Positions 25,531-34,922 of a stretch of DNA of 58,262 nucleotides are shown here, piece by piece. The DNA comes from an uncultured Allobaculum sp. (GTDB taxonomy: Bacteria > Bacillota_I > Bacilli_A > Erysipelotrichales > Erysipelotrichaceae), in the NCBI GenBank assembly GCA_910577085.1, contig CAJTLE010000003.1, positions 1 to 58,262 on the forward strand. The letters are read 5' to 3'. The first letter of the stretch is position 1, and each line of letters opens with the position of its first letter. The position numbers and the translations under genes are program-made. The notes under the pieces are model-generated. The model searched no databases and was not told the DNA's origin. It was given only the letters and a program-made list of their open reading frames with translations.

Positions 25531-26739
25531 ATGAAAGAAATCAAAACAGAAAAATTTACTGAAAATTCGATAAGCATCCGCTGGTTTGCTCCTTTAAAAA
25601 AGGAAAGCATCACCGCGTGGAACCTGCTTAACTTAATGTTATCGGGTCGTACTGAAAAATACGATACCCGTGAAAAAGTCTCCAAAGCTGCTTCTCATGC
25701 CTATGGCCTGCGCAATGGGTATGGTCTGATGGGCTATGGCGACAAACTGATGATTGAATACCGTATTTCCTGGATTCGTACGGATCTGATTGATGATCCC
25801 AACTATCCCGAGGAAGTGCTGACGATGATGGATCAGGTGCTCAATCATCCAGTCTTCAAAGAAGAACATCTCAAAGAAGCCAAATATCTGCTCTCCAACC
25901 GCCTGAGCCAGCTGGCTCAGGACCCGGATTCGCGGGCATTACAGGAAGCTATGGCTGCCGCCGGCAAAGGAACCAAACTGGAAATCCGCATGCAGGGCTA
26001 TCTTGAAGATCTTGACTCCATCACACTCGACCAGATTAAAGAGCTGTATGCTTCTTTGAAAGAACTTCCGCAGGAAACAATGGTTGTCGGCGTCCTGTCG
26101 GATTCTGTCCGGGAGTATCTGGAAGCCAATTATCCCGGTCAGCCCCTGCAAACCACATGGCGTGCGTTAAAAGCGTCCTCCAACCCACCTGAAATCCGTC
26201 TGGAAAAAGAAATCTCGCAAAGCTCGCTCGTTCAGATTTATGAAACCGGCATTCTTCCTCAGGATCCAGAGTACTTTGCGCTCATTGTCCTGAACGCCTT
26301 GCTTGGCAGCAGTTCGGTTTCCTTATTGTTCGAGATCATCCGTGAACAGCATTCTTACTGTTACTCCATTTCCAGCTCCATGATCCGCTTTGACGGTGTG
26401 CTGGTCATCTCAACCGGAACCGATCGGGATCATCTCGATGGCGTCAAGAAACTGATCGCTCAGATCATTGAAGATGTTCGCACGATGAACTATTCCGAAG
26501 AAACCTTTGAAACGGTCAAAGGCGAAATCTGTGACAACATGGCCGGGCAGAAAGACGCCCCGCTCGGTATGGTGGAACAGGAATTCTTAAACGAAATCCT
26601 CAACCGCCCGATGAGTGTGGAAACCATCATGGAACGCGTGATGGCCGTGACTCGTGAAGATGTTGCCCGTGCTGCCGCCAAGCTCAAACTTGCGGCCAGC
26701 GCGGAACTGGTTCAAAAGGAGGTCGAAGTCGATGAGTAA
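25531..26739 (+). CDS. yfmF: M16-family protein YfmF-like (no zinc motif)
   Basis: YfmF/YfmH pairs in Bacillus are M16 peptidase-like proteins; YfmF-type proteins lack the HxxEH zinc site and act as the partner subunit. The 402-residue product fits: M16 fold with NLMLSGRTEKYDTREKVSKAASHAYGL and LNALLGSSSVSLLFEIIREQHSYCYS, and no HxxEH. The family has been linked to elongation factor P modification and to processing of peptides, but the substrate here is unknown. It overlaps yfmH by 8 nt, supporting a heterodimer. No strong ribosome binding site is seen before the ATG. Confidence 0.85.
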   Translation: MKEIKTEKFTENSISIRWFAPLKKESITAWNLLNLMLSGRTEKYDTREKVSKAASHAYGLRNGYGLMGYGDKLMIEYRISWIRTDLIDDPNYPEEVLTMMDQVLNHPVFKEEHLKEAKYLLSNRLSQLAQDPDSRALQEAMAAAGKGTKLEIRMQGYLEDLDSITLDQIKELYASLKELPQETMVVGVLSDSVREYLEANYPGQPLQTTWRALKASSNPPEIRLEKEISQSSLVQIYETGILPQDPEYFALIVLNALLGSSSVSLLFEIIREQHSYCYSISSSMIRFDGVLVISTGTDRDHLDGVKKLIAQIIEDVRTMNYSEETFETVKGEICDNMAGQKDAPLGMVEQEFLNEILNRPMSVETIMERVMAVTREDVARAAAKLKLAASAELVQKEVEVDE

Positions 26740-28051
26740 ACGATTACCACTCGAACGTCAGATCAGAACGTTATCCAATGGAATGAAAGTCATCCTGATT
26801 CATAAGGAAGACTTTTCCAAATCCCTGTTCATGATCGGCATTCCGGCTGGAGGAACCAACATTACCGACCAGATCAATGGCCAGATCATCAAACACCCAA
26901 TGGGTTGTGCCCACTATCTCGAACACCAGATGTTCCGCCTCAATGGCGAAGATGTCACGTATCCCCTGGCAAGAGTCCGCGCCAAGACCAATGCCTGCAC
27001 AAGCTATGACGAAACCTGTTACTACGTCTGGACGAATGCGGATCCCTTTGAACCCTTAAAACTTCTGATCGACTTTGTTCAGAATCTTGAAATTTCAGAT
27101 GAGAGCGTCAACAAGGAAAAGGGAATCATTTTAAGTGAATACTCCCAATACGAGCAGGAGCCGGAATCCAGACTGCTCAACGAGACCTTCAAATCACTCT
27201 ATGTCAATCACCCGATGCGGGAAGATATTCTTGGCCGTCCGGAAGATATTTCCAACATGACCGCAAAACATCTTCAGGATTTCTATACCACCTGGTATGA
27301 TCCGGCGCAGATTGTTCTGGTCGGAATCACCGGTCATGATCTGGAGCCAATCTTTGAATGCATCGAAGAAAAAGAAGCCAACTATCCTTCTTCCTTTGCG
27401 CCGGATTCGCAGATCGAACGCGTTCTTCCTGAAGAACCCAAAGAAGTTCTGCGCAAAGAATTCATCCTGCCCATGGATGTCGATCTCAACTATGTCTGCC
27501 TGGGTGTCAAATTCAATCCCTGCCGCAAAGACGGTCAGCAGATTGTCCGTGATGATTACATGTTGAATCTCTGGCTCAATGGCATGTTTGGGTCCATGAA
27601 CCCTCAGTTTCAGACATGGCTGGACACGCATCTGATCGGCGGCATGAGCGGGGCAGAGGGTGATCTCAACCGCGACCATGGCTACATTCTCATATACGCC
27701 CAGAGTGAAGATCCAAGAGCCTATATCCAGGCCATGGAAGAAGTGCTCAAAAAGAAAGAACCGCTCAGTCAGGATGTCTTTGACAGCCTGCTCATCCGCG
27801 AAAAAGCCTCGTCCATCCGTCTGGCTGACCGCTTTGAGGCTCTGGCTTTCCAGAGTGTCGAAGGTCATTTTGAAGGCTTTGATCCTTTAAAAGATCTTGA
27901 AGTCCTCGACAGCATCACTCTTGATGACGTCACTGACTTTATCAACAGCCTCGACTTCTCGCACATCAGCCATACGATCATCCATCCGCTCAAAGCTGAT
28001 TTCAGTCTGGATTCATCTGCTGAATTGGAATCTGAATCGGAAGCCGACTAG
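26732..28051 (+). CDS. yfmH: M16-family zinc peptidase YfmH-like
   Basis: The 439-residue product is the catalytic partner of the preceding gene. GCAHYLEHQMF carries the inverted zinc motif H61-x-x-E64-H65, and KEKGIILSEYSQYEQEPE supplies the downstream Glu ligand region. The second M16 domain occupies the C-terminal half. The start at 26732 is set by AAAAGGAGG nine nt upstream; earlier in-frame codons lie inside yfmF in another frame. A terminator follows at 28143. Confidence 0.9.
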   Translation: MSKRLPLERQIRTLSNGMKVILIHKEDFSKSLFMIGIPAGGTNITDQINGQIIKHPMGCAHYLEHQMFRLNGEDVTYPLARVRAKTNACTSYDETCYYVWTNADPFEPLKLLIDFVQNLEISDESVNKEKGIILSEYSQYEQEPESRLLNETFKSLYVNHPMREDILGRPEDISNMTAKHLQDFYTTWYDPAQIVLVGITGHDLEPIFECIEEKEANYPSSFAPDSQIERVLPEEPKEVLRKEFILPMDVDLNYVCLGVKFNPCRKDGQQIVRDDYMLNLWLNGMFGSMNPQFQTWLDTHLIGGMSGAEGDLNRDHGYILIYAQSEDPRAYIQAMEEVLKKKEPLSQDVFDSLLIREKASSIRLADRFEALAFQSVEGHFEGFDPLKDLEVLDSITLDDVTDFINSLDFSHISHTIIHPLKADFSLDSSAELESESEAD

Positions 28052-28142
28052 ACCCTGTCGAGTCGTCCATCCCAAAACCAGGAGCTCCATTCAGAAACCA
28101 GTCGGTCCACCCCGACCAGCAGCCAGCCCCCAAACGATCTCA

Positions 28143-28188
28143 GCCCCATTCTCTTTGGCCAAAACGCCACAGGGAATGGGGCCTTTTT
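28143..28188 (+). terminator. Terminator of yfmF-yfmH
   Basis: GCCCCATTC (28143-28151) pairs exactly with GAATGGGGC (28174-28182), followed by CTTTTTG. Confidence 0.85.
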
Positions 28189-28552
28189 GTCGGTCGAAGA
28201 TCCATGATCCAATCCAAAAACCGCATAAGTGAGCGATGAAATATTGAGGCCAGACTTTCCGTTCGCCTCAATTCCGGCAGCCAATTCCATCGCTCAATTT
28301 TGATACTCAATTCTGATACTTAACTCCGGTACTCAATGCCCTGACAGCCTCTTTTTCAAATGTGAAGAAAACTCGAAGCGGATTCTTTCTATCTGATGAT
28401 AAATTCGAAAAAGAATCGATTTATCAGGCGGATTTCCCCTGATAAATCCAAAAATTCAATCATTTATCATCAGATAGCGGATTTGGTCAATTTCAGCATC
28501 CCGCATAGACTGAAGCCAGATATGAGAAGAGCTTCAAAAGAAAGGAGAGACT
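28189..28552. other. Intergenic region before ssb with a large nested palindrome
   Basis: No gene is seen. The main feature is the nested inverted repeat at 28389-28477, listed separately. The ssb promoter is presumably between this element and the ribosome binding site at about 28541, but no clear boxes were found. Confidence 0.5.
28389..28477. repeat. Nested inverted repeat (two stacked hairpins, 89 bp)
   Basis: The outer arms CTATCTGATGATAAAT (28389-28404) and ATTTATCATCAGATAG (28462-28477) are exact 16-bp inverses. The inner arms GATTTATCAGG (28418-28428) and CCTGATAAATC (28438-28448) are exact 11-bp inverses. All four arms share a TTTATCA word. It could be a small non-autonomous mobile element, an operator cluster or an RNA structure. 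Confidence 0.85.
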
Positions 28553-28867
28553 ATGAATCAGTTCTACCTGGTGGGCAGAATCGCTGCACTGCCCCAGCTG
28601 CAGACAAATCCGGCCGGCTGGAAAACCTGCAACATCCTGCTGGATGTGGAGCGTCCGTTTGCGAACAGCCACGGCAGCTATGAAAGTGATCTGCTTTCCA
28701 TCGAAGTCTGGCGCGGGGCAGCGGAAACTCTATGCGCCACCGCCCAGATCGGCAGCTGGGTCACCATCCGGGGCCGGATCATGACCAACCGAAACAAGTA
28801 TGAAAAGGAGGGAAAACGCATTTATAACCTGGTTGCCGAAAAGATCGAGTACATTCACTGTCCCTGA
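28553..28867 (+). CDS. ssb: Short single-stranded DNA-binding protein
   Basis: The 104-residue product is an OB-fold SSB: MNQFYLVGRIAALPQLQTNPAGWKTCNILLDVER at the N-terminus and IGSWVTIRGRIMTNRN in the core, ending directly after the OB fold (VAEKIEYIHCP). It lacks the flexible acidic tail used by replicative SSB to recruit partners, so it is probably a secondary SSB. AAAGGAG precedes the ATG by 8 nt. It is a single-gene unit with its own terminator. Confidence 0.85.
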   Translation: MNQFYLVGRIAALPQLQTNPAGWKTCNILLDVERPFANSHGSYESDLLSIEVWRGAAETLCATAQIGSWVTIRGRIMTNRNKYEKEGKRIYNLVAEKIEYIHCP

Positions 28868-29206
28868 TCGGACAAAACCACACCTGCTTCTTCCACGAGA
28901 TTTCCATGAGACTCCATCAGATCCCATGAGACTTCATAAGCCCTCACAAGACCCATGGAATATGGAGGAAGAAAAGTCTGGAAACTCCCCCATATGTGTA
29001 AGTGATGTGTAAGTGAACTGTATCTTTTGAAAAAGCAAAGCGAAAAAAGAGAATCAAAAAGTCCGTTTCTTCCAGACGGACTTTTTTGCGCAAAAAGAGC
29101 AGGAATCTTCTCATAAGCACAGATCAATAAAGCGGACCAGTAAAAATGAAAAGCATGGTGATGCAAAAAGCAGAACAAAAAGAAGTCCCGGAAGGATAAA
29201 AAACAG
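28868..29206. other. Intergenic region between ssb and rpsD
   Basis: It contains the ssb terminator (29056-29087) and, at about 28995-29015, a short direct repeat of GTGTAAGTG. Nothing else is supported. Confidence 0.5.
29056..29087 (+). terminator. Terminator after ssb
   Basis: AAAAAGTCCGT and ACGGACTTTTTT (core GTCCGT 29061-29066 with ACGGAC 29076-29081) followed by six Ts. Confidence 0.8.
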
Positions 29207-29208
29207 CA

Positions 29209-29237
29209 CAAAAAAAGAACTGCCCGAGGGCAGTTCT
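29209..29237 (-). terminator. Terminator of rpsD
   Basis: On the minus strand AGAACTGCCC pairs with GGGCAGTTCT across a 2-nt loop and is followed by a run of Ts. It begins 14 nt after the rpsD stop. Confidence 0.9.
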
Positions 29238-29250
29238 GAACTGGCTGAAC

Positions 29251-29859
29251 TTATCTGTTGTAGTACTCAACGACGAGCAGTTCATTGATTGGCTGATCTT
29301 TGAACAGTTCGTTACGTTCTGGGTAACGTACGTATTTACCTTTTCTTGCGTCCTTATCAACTTCTACGAAGTCAACAGTAGCAGCAGCGGCTTCAAGAGC
29401 ATCTGCGATGAAGGATTTATTTTTATCTTTTTCAGCAACTTCGATGATGGATCCTGGTTTAACAGCAACGGATGGGATATCCACTTTCTTGCCATCAACG
29501 AGGATGTGACCATGGTTAACGAGCTGACGGGCAGCGCGGCGAGTTGGAGCGAAGCCCATACGATAAACGAGGTTGTCCAGACGGCTTTCGAGCATTACCA
29601 GGAAGTTTTCACCAGCAGCGCCTTCTTTACGGCTGGCTTTTTCGAATAAGTTCGCAAACTGTTTTTCAGAAAGCTGATAAACGTTACGAATTCTCTGTTT
29701 TTCCTGTTTCTGGATACCGTAGTTAGTCAGTTTTACGCGACGTGTTTTTCCATGCTGACCTGGAGCATATGGACGTCTAGCGAGCTCCTTGCCTGTTTCT
29801 GATACAGAGAAGTTCAGACGGCGGGAGACTTTCCAGGTAGAACCTGTGTTACGAGACAT
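29251..29859 (-). CDS. rpsD: 30S ribosomal protein S4
   Basis: S4 nucleates 30S assembly by binding 16S rRNA and, in many bacteria, represses its own mRNA. The 202-residue product has RPYAPGQHGKTRRVKLTNYGIQ and the S4 RNA-binding domain LESRLDNLVYRMGFAPTRRAARQLVNHGHILVDGKKV. The start at 29859 is set by AGGAGG six to eight nt upstream; the frame extends 12 codons further without support. The N-terminus lacks the Cys-zinc knuckle, so it is the zinc-independent form. The gene stands alone, as in Bacillus, with a leader upstream. Confidence 0.98.
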   Translation of the reverse strand: MSRNTGSTWKVSRRLNFSVSETGKELARRPYAPGQHGKTRRVKLTNYGIQKQEKQRIRNVYQLSEKQFANLFEKASRKEGAAGENFLVMLESRLDNLVYRMGFAPTRRAARQLVNHGHILVDGKKVDIPSVAVKPGSIIEVAEKDKNKSFIADALEAAAATVDFVEVDKDARKGKYVRYPERNELFKDQPINELLVVEYYNR

Positions 29860-30045
29860 GTATTTTTTCCTCCTATTGTCTTTAGACAAAAACAATAACG
29901 GGATACAAATCTCCGCTGCGGGTGCATCAGACGATGTTTTCTACAGCCAGCTTACTGTTACTCACATCTCTTACGCTGCTGCGCCTTGGCCGCGGCTTTG
30001 TATGCTGTTAATTATTCATGCCGAACTAGCATATCAAAATTAAAG
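29860..30045 (-). promoter_or_regulatory. rpsD 5' leader, candidate S4 autoregulatory RNA
   Basis: About 180 nt upstream of rpsD (minus strand) are GC-rich, unlike the surrounding intergenic DNA, and contain several possible stems (for example CCCGCAGCGG around 29910-29920). Bacillota rpsD genes commonly carry an S4-binding leader here. I infer it from position and composition; the fold was not matched in detail. Confidence 0.4.
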
Positions 30046-30625
30046 GGCAATGACAACTGGATCATCCAGAGGAATTGTGTTAGTTGGTGTAACTCTGACG
30101 GTTTGAGTATGGGACAAATTGGAACAGGGAAGAAAAGCAAGATGGTGAAGGGAAAAGATGGGAATCGAAGAAGACAAAGATGCTGAAAGAGCAAAAGGCT
30201 GCAAATGAAGCCAGATCAGGGAAGAGATGTTGAGGGAAATACGGTCAGCTCAGAGAAGAGAAGTCCAGGGAGATCTGGTCAGATTGAAAGATCATCCTCT
30301 CAATTTTTTTGCGTGGGGATCTGCAAAAAATCTAGTAAAAGGATCTTTTCACTATCACCAGGCCATAAAAGACGGGCAGAAAGCCGAAAAGTCTCGCAGA
30401 TCTGGCAGTAATTCAGGCGGGATTGCCATAAGCCTGATCTATAATGGAATTATCATCCAAACTCTGGCCAGGGCAGTTTTATGCTTATGGCCGTTTTGGC
30501 ACGATAAGAGTCACCCATTGTTCTGCCACACTGACGCAGAATAAAGAATCACTGTATGTAAAGCAGAAAGCCGCTTTCAAAATGCATTACACATAACTGT
30601 TGTGTGCAAAGAAAATCGCGTTTGT
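30046..30625. other. 580-nt divergent intergenic region (rpsD/ezrA)
   Basis: Purine-rich plus strand with short overlapping frames (30227-30544 longest) that have no ribosome binding site or recognisable motif. Nothing is supported except the ezrA promoter at its right edge. Confidence 0.5.
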
Positions 30626-30631
30626 TATAAT
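30622..30631 (+). promoter_or_regulatory. Extended -10 promoter of ezrA
   Basis: TGTTATAAT (TG-n-TATAAT, hexamer 30626-30631) lies 28 nt before the ezrA ATG; no good -35 at 17 nt was found, as is common for extended -10 promoters. Confidence 0.55.
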
Positions 30632-30658
30632 GAGAACCGAATGCAAGGGGGATGCTAT

Positions 30659-32443
30659 ATGCAAGATGCCTGGAACCAGTTTGTAGACTGGTGTAAGACG
30701 ATATACACATATGTAACAAATCATGTGCCAATGGACGTCATGATTTATATTGGAATAGCGATTTTAATTCTGATCCTGATCACAATTGTTTCAAGGATGC
30801 TCAAGAAAAGACGGGTATCCAGACGCCTGTCTGAGCTGGAAATTGATGTCAATGAAATCCGGACCAACAGTCTGCAGTCCAAGTACAACAAAGCCATTGC
30901 CTTTGCCAGAGCCAATGAAGATCTTTCGGAAAGAGTCAATGAGATCAAACCGAAATACGAAATCTGCATGGAATCGATTCAGGCCTGTGAAGACCTGTAC
31001 GAAAAAGCCTTTGATTTCTTCTCCCGCCATAAATATAAAAAAGCAATCCGCGCGATGGACGAAGTCGAAACTGTACTGGAAGACACCGGAGAAAGCATCC
31101 GGATTGTCACTCAGTCTTTGGATAACGTTCTCTCCCGCGAAGCGGAAGTCCGTAAAAAAGCCGAACAGCTGAACGAACAGATCCGCCGCCTGCGCAACAC
31201 TTACCTTGATCACAAAGCCGACTACCGCAGTGGTCAGGAATTTATGGATGGCCAGTTAGCCGCCATTGAAGCCAGCCAGGCTGTCCTGGATGAAAAGCTC
31301 GAGGGTGCTGCCTTTAACAAAGCCAAAGAAGAAATCGACCATATCAATACCAAGTGCACAGACTTTGAACGCTATCTGCAGGAATACCCAGCCCTGTATC
31401 AGAAAGCCTGCGTTGAACTGCCGAAAGGGATTGAAGAAGTCAAAAAAGCAGCCGGCCGCATGGAAGCCGAAAAAATCGATCCTTCCTATCTGATGATCGA
31501 TGACAAACTGGATGCGATTCAGAACGCCTTGAAAGATACTCTGATCCGTCTGGACAACGGCAACCTTCAGAATGCAGCCCCGGCAATCGATGCGATCACC
31601 GATCAGGTAGTCGCTCTCCAGGCTGATATTGAGCAGGAACACGAAGCGTTCCTGGAAATCCACAAAAATCTCGAAGGCAACTTCGGTGTTGTGGATGACG
31701 TTGAACGCGAACTCAATGACATTACCCGTCTGTATGCCTCCATCAAAGACCGCTTTGGTCTGGAAGACTGGACGCGCCGCTTTGCCAAAGCCCGCGAACA
31801 GATGGAAGCTTTAAAAACTCAGCGTGACCAGATCCAGAAAGCCCTCGAAGAAAGCGACACCTATCAGGTGGAAGTCATCGATGGCTATCGGACCTTCTCT
31901 TTAAAGATCGAATCCTTTGGCAAAGAAGTCAGTGACATGAAACAGATGCTTGTCGGTGCAAGCAGCGATGACAACCGTGCCCGCAAGCAGTTAGTCAAAC
32001 TGCAGCTGATTCTGAATGAAGTCAGACTCAACACCAGTATCAAAGCACTGCCGGCGATTTCTCAGTCCTTTAACGACGACCTCGAACAGGGCGAACAGAA
32101 AATTGCCGATGTGCAGAAGATTCTCAACACATCACCACTCGATGTCAAAGAGCTCAACAGCAAGCTGCAGGATGCAATCGACTTTATTTATAAACTGTAT
32201 TCGAACGCAAGCAACCTGGTGGGCGTAGCCGTCATGGTCGAAAACGCAATCGTCTTCGGCAACCGGTTCCGTTCCAGCTACCCGGCCCTGGACAGTGATC
32301 TGAACAAAGCAGAAATCTGCTTCCAGAACGGGGAATATACCAGAGCCTTAAAGATCGCCATTCAGGCCATTGAAACGCTTCATCCGGGAATTTATGAGAA
32401 GCTCGTGGCCCGCAAAGATCCGGCGGTCATGAATCAGGTATGA
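30659..32443 (+). CDS. ezrA: Septation ring formation regulator EzrA
   Basis: EzrA is a membrane-anchored spectrin-like protein that modulates FtsZ ring assembly. The 594-residue product has an N-terminal segment, a single membrane helix (about residues 27-46, VMIYIGIAILILILITIV), then a basic stretch and a long, Leu/Glu/Lys-rich coiled coil with no enzymatic motif. Length and topology match Bacillus EzrA (562 aa). The start at 30659 follows AAGGGGG by eight nt. Its stop overlaps the cysteine desulfurase start by four bases, the same neighbourhood as ezrA-nifZ-thiI in Bacillus subtilis. Confidence 0.9.
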   Translation: MQDAWNQFVDWCKTIYTYVTNHVPMDVMIYIGIAILILILITIVSRMLKKRRVSRRLSELEIDVNEIRTNSLQSKYNKAIAFARANEDLSERVNEIKPKYEICMESIQACEDLYEKAFDFFSRHKYKKAIRAMDEVETVLEDTGESIRIVTQSLDNVLSREAEVRKKAEQLNEQIRRLRNTYLDHKADYRSGQEFMDGQLAAIEASQAVLDEKLEGAAFNKAKEEIDHINTKCTDFERYLQEYPALYQKACVELPKGIEEVKKAAGRMEAEKIDPSYLMIDDKLDAIQNALKDTLIRLDNGNLQNAAPAIDAITDQVVALQADIEQEHEAFLEIHKNLEGNFGVVDDVERELNDITRLYASIKDRFGLEDWTRRFAKAREQMEALKTQRDQIQKALEESDTYQVEVIDGYRTFSLKIESFGKEVSDMKQMLVGASSDDNRARKQLVKLQLILNEVRLNTSIKALPAISQSFNDDLEQGEQKIADVQKILNTSPLDVKELNSKLQDAIDFIYKLYSNASNLVGVAVMVENAIVFGNRFRSSYPALDSDLNKAEICFQNGEYTRALKIAIQAIETLHPGIYEKLVARKDPAVMNQV

Positions 32444-33567
32444 TTTATTTCGACAATGCAGCAACCACTCCTGTCAACCAGGAAGTTGCTGCTCTTTTTG
32501 TAAAACTGCTCAAGGAGTATGGAAACCCGGATTCCCTCCACCAGCTGGGCAGAAAATCTCACCGCCTGCTTGAAGAAAGCAGAGCCCGCATTGCGGGCAT
32601 GCTGCAGGCAAAACCCGAAGAAATTCTCTTTACTTCCTGTGCAAGCGAGTCCAATTCCATGGCCATCGTCGGCTATGCTTTAGCCAACCAGCATCGTGGA
32701 AAACGGATCATCACGTCCAACTCGGAACACAGCTCCACCACGGCAGCGATGAATTATCTCGAATCGCTTGGCTTTGAGATCGTCCGCCTGCCGATTCAAA
32801 GCGATGGCCGTATTCATCCGGCAGACGTGCGTCAGGCCATGACCAAGGACACCATTCTGGTCTCGCTGCTTCATGTCTCCAACGAAATGGGCGCCATCAC
32901 CGACATCAAAGCCATTGCGGATATCGTTCATCAACACCCAACCGCTGCTTTCCATGCGGACTGCACCCAGAGCTTTGGCAAACTTGACATCCCATTTGCC
33001 GATCTGGATCTGATGACCATGTCGGCGCATAAGATCCATGGCATGAAAGGCTCCGCGCTGCTGAAGAAAAAGAAAAATATTGTGTTGCAGCCGTTGATCT
33101 TTGGCGGCCAGCAAGAGCAGGGACTGCGCGGGGGAACCGAAAACGCTCCTGTCCACATTGCCCTGGCCAAAACCATCCGCCTGGCTTTATCCAACCAGGA
33201 AAAGAACATGAAACAGATTCAGGCTGTACGGGATCGAATCCTCGAACGCCTGCCGGAAATTCCTGGGGTGAAAGTTCTTTCTCCGCAAGATGCCAGTCCG
33301 ACGATTCTGTGTCTTTGTTTTGAATCGATGACCAGCCAGGTCCTCCAGAACGCCCTGGACGAAAAAGGCATCTGTGTGTCGGCCATCAGCACCTGCGAAT
33401 CCCGCCACGCCGGTGCCAATCCGGTCTTAGTCAACATGGGCTGCACCACCAAAGAAGCAACCCACAACATCCGCCTGTCGTTTGGCGAAGACAACACCAT
33501 CGAACAGGCCGACCAGTTTATCGATACAGTAAAGGAGATCGTAAACGCTTATGGCTTACCACTATGA
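32440..33567 (+). CDS. nifZ: Cysteine desulfurase (NifZ/IscS-like) for tRNA thiolation
   Basis: A PLP enzyme that takes sulfur from cysteine as a persulfide. The 375-residue product starts MIYFDNAATTPVNQEV (family signature). It has Lys198 in SAHKIHG for PLP and Cys319 in AISTCESRHAG as the persulfide-carrying residue. LRGGTENAP is conserved near the phosphate site. Its position between ezrA and thiI, overlapping both, indicates it is the dedicated sulfur donor to ThiI rather than a general iron-sulfur cluster enzyme. Confidence 0.94.
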   Translation: MIYFDNAATTPVNQEVAALFVKLLKEYGNPDSLHQLGRKSHRLLEESRARIAGMLQAKPEEILFTSCASESNSMAIVGYALANQHRGKRIITSNSEHSSTTAAMNYLESLGFEIVRLPIQSDGRIHPADVRQAMTKDTILVSLLHVSNEMGAITDIKAIADIVHQHPTAAFHADCTQSFGKLDIPFADLDLMTMSAHKIHGMKGSALLKKKKNIVLQPLIFGGQQEQGLRGGTENAPVHIALAKTIRLALSNQEKNMKQIQAVRDRILERLPEIPGVKVLSPQDASPTILCLCFESMTSQVLQNALDEKGICVSAISTCESRHAGANPVLVNMGCTTKEATHNIRLSFGEDNTIEQADQFIDTVKEIVNAYGLPL

Positions 33568-34753
33568 CCATATTCTGATCCGGTACGGAGAACTGTCCTT
33601 AAAAGGCAAGAACCGGAAAAACTTCATTCAGAAACTCAAAGACAACCTCAAAAAAGCCCTTGCCGGCTTTAAAGACCTCGAGTTTGTCACCGAATACGAC
33701 CGCATGTACATCTACCTGCATGGTCATGAACTCGAACCGGTGTGCGACATTGTCCGCAAAGTCTTCGGTATCTCCTCTTTCTCCCCGGCCATTAAAGTTG
33801 ACCCGACCATGGAGGATATCCTGGGCGGCGTTGAACATCTGCTCGATTTAAGCACACCAAAAACATTCAAGGTGCAGGCAAGACGCCATGACAAAATGTT
33901 CCCGGTCAACTCTGATACCATCAACCGTACGGTAGCCGGCATGGTCCTGAAAGGCAGCGACTGGAAAGTTGATGTCCATAACCCGGATGTGCTGATCATG
34001 ATTGAAGTCCGTCAGGATGCGGCTTACATCATGACGGATAAAATCCCTGGGGCCGGCGGCTTTCCAGTGGGCATCGGCGGCAGAGCAATGGTTTTGCTTT
34101 CTGGAGGCATCGATTCTCCAGTGGCCAGCTATCTGATGATGAAACGCGGTGTTCATATTGAAGCCGTTCACTTTGCAGCCCCACCTTATACATCTGCCGA
34201 TGCCCGAGACAAGGTGCTCAGCCTTGCCCGTCTGATTGCTCCTTATCAGGGCGATCTGGTCGTGCATGTTGTCCCCTTTACAACATTGCAGCTGGCTATC
34301 TATCAGTACGCTCCGGAAAGCTATGCGATCACCCTCATGCGCCGAATGATGATGCGCATTGCCACCGGCCTTGCCAAAGAACGGCATTGCCTGGCCGTGG
34401 GCACTGGTGAATCCGTTGGCCAGGTTGCCAGCCAGACTTTGGAGAGCATGTTTGTGATCAACAACGTTACGACCATGCCAATCCTGCGCCCGGTTGTGTG
34501 CATGGACAAAGTCGAAATCATCAAGATTGCCCGCAATATCGGCACCTATGAAACCTCCATTCTTCCATTTGAAGACTGCTGCACGATCTTTACCCCAAAA
34601 GCCCCAGTTACCAAACCAAAACTGGAAAAATGCGAAGAATACGAAGCCCGCTGGGACTGGCAGACCATGGTTGATGACTGCATCAAAATGGTCGAAACCA
34701 TCCGCGTCCATCCTGGTGAATCTCTTCAGGAAGACGAAGAGGACCTGTTCTAG
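33551..34753 (+). CDS. thiI: tRNA 4-thiouridine synthase ThiI
   Basis: ThiI adenylates and thiolates U8 of tRNA, giving s4U. The 400-residue protein has an N-terminal ferredoxin-like/THUMP region (HILIRYGELSLKGKNRKNFIQKL) and a PP-loop ATPase with SGGIDSP (184-190). It ends after the ATPase domain (DCCTIFTPKAPVTKP) without a rhodanese domain, as in Bacillus, where NifZ delivers sulfur directly. It overlaps nifZ by 17 nt. A terminator follows at 34816. Confidence 0.96.
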   Translation: MAYHYDHILIRYGELSLKGKNRKNFIQKLKDNLKKALAGFKDLEFVTEYDRMYIYLHGHELEPVCDIVRKVFGISSFSPAIKVDPTMEDILGGVEHLLDLSTPKTFKVQARRHDKMFPVNSDTINRTVAGMVLKGSDWKVDVHNPDVLIMIEVRQDAAYIMTDKIPGAGGFPVGIGGRAMVLLSGGIDSPVASYLMMKRGVHIEAVHFAAPPYTSADARDKVLSLARLIAPYQGDLVVHVVPFTTLQLAIYQYAPESYAITLMRRMMMRIATGLAKERHCLAVGTGESVGQVASQTLESMFVINNVTTMPILRPVVCMDKVEIIKIARNIGTYETSILPFEDCCTIFTPKAPVTKPKLEKCEEYEARWDWQTMVDDCIKMVETIRVHPGESLQEDEEDLF

Positions 34754-34815
34754 AGAAAGAAGATCTGTTCCAGAAAACAGAAACCCAAAACGTGATCCAA
34801 ACCAGATCAAATCAG

Positions 34816-34859
34816 ACCGCTCTGTTTCCATATCCGACATGGAAACCGGAGCGGTTTTT
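34816..34859 (+). terminator. Terminator of ezrA-nifZ-thiI
   Basis: ACCGCTC (34816-34822) pairs with GAGCGGT (34849-34855), with an inner TTTCCAT/ATGGAAA stem, followed by TTTTTC. Confidence 0.85.
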
Positions 34860-34922
34860 CTTTGTCCGGCTTGTCAGGCGCTCTGAATCATCCGTAAACC
34901 ATGAAAAAGCTATAATGGGGAT

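Noticed and set aside
33848..34840. 330-codon frame antisense to thiI
   Set aside because: Shadow of a well-supported gene; the His/Phe/Asp-rich product matches the complement of ThiI codons.
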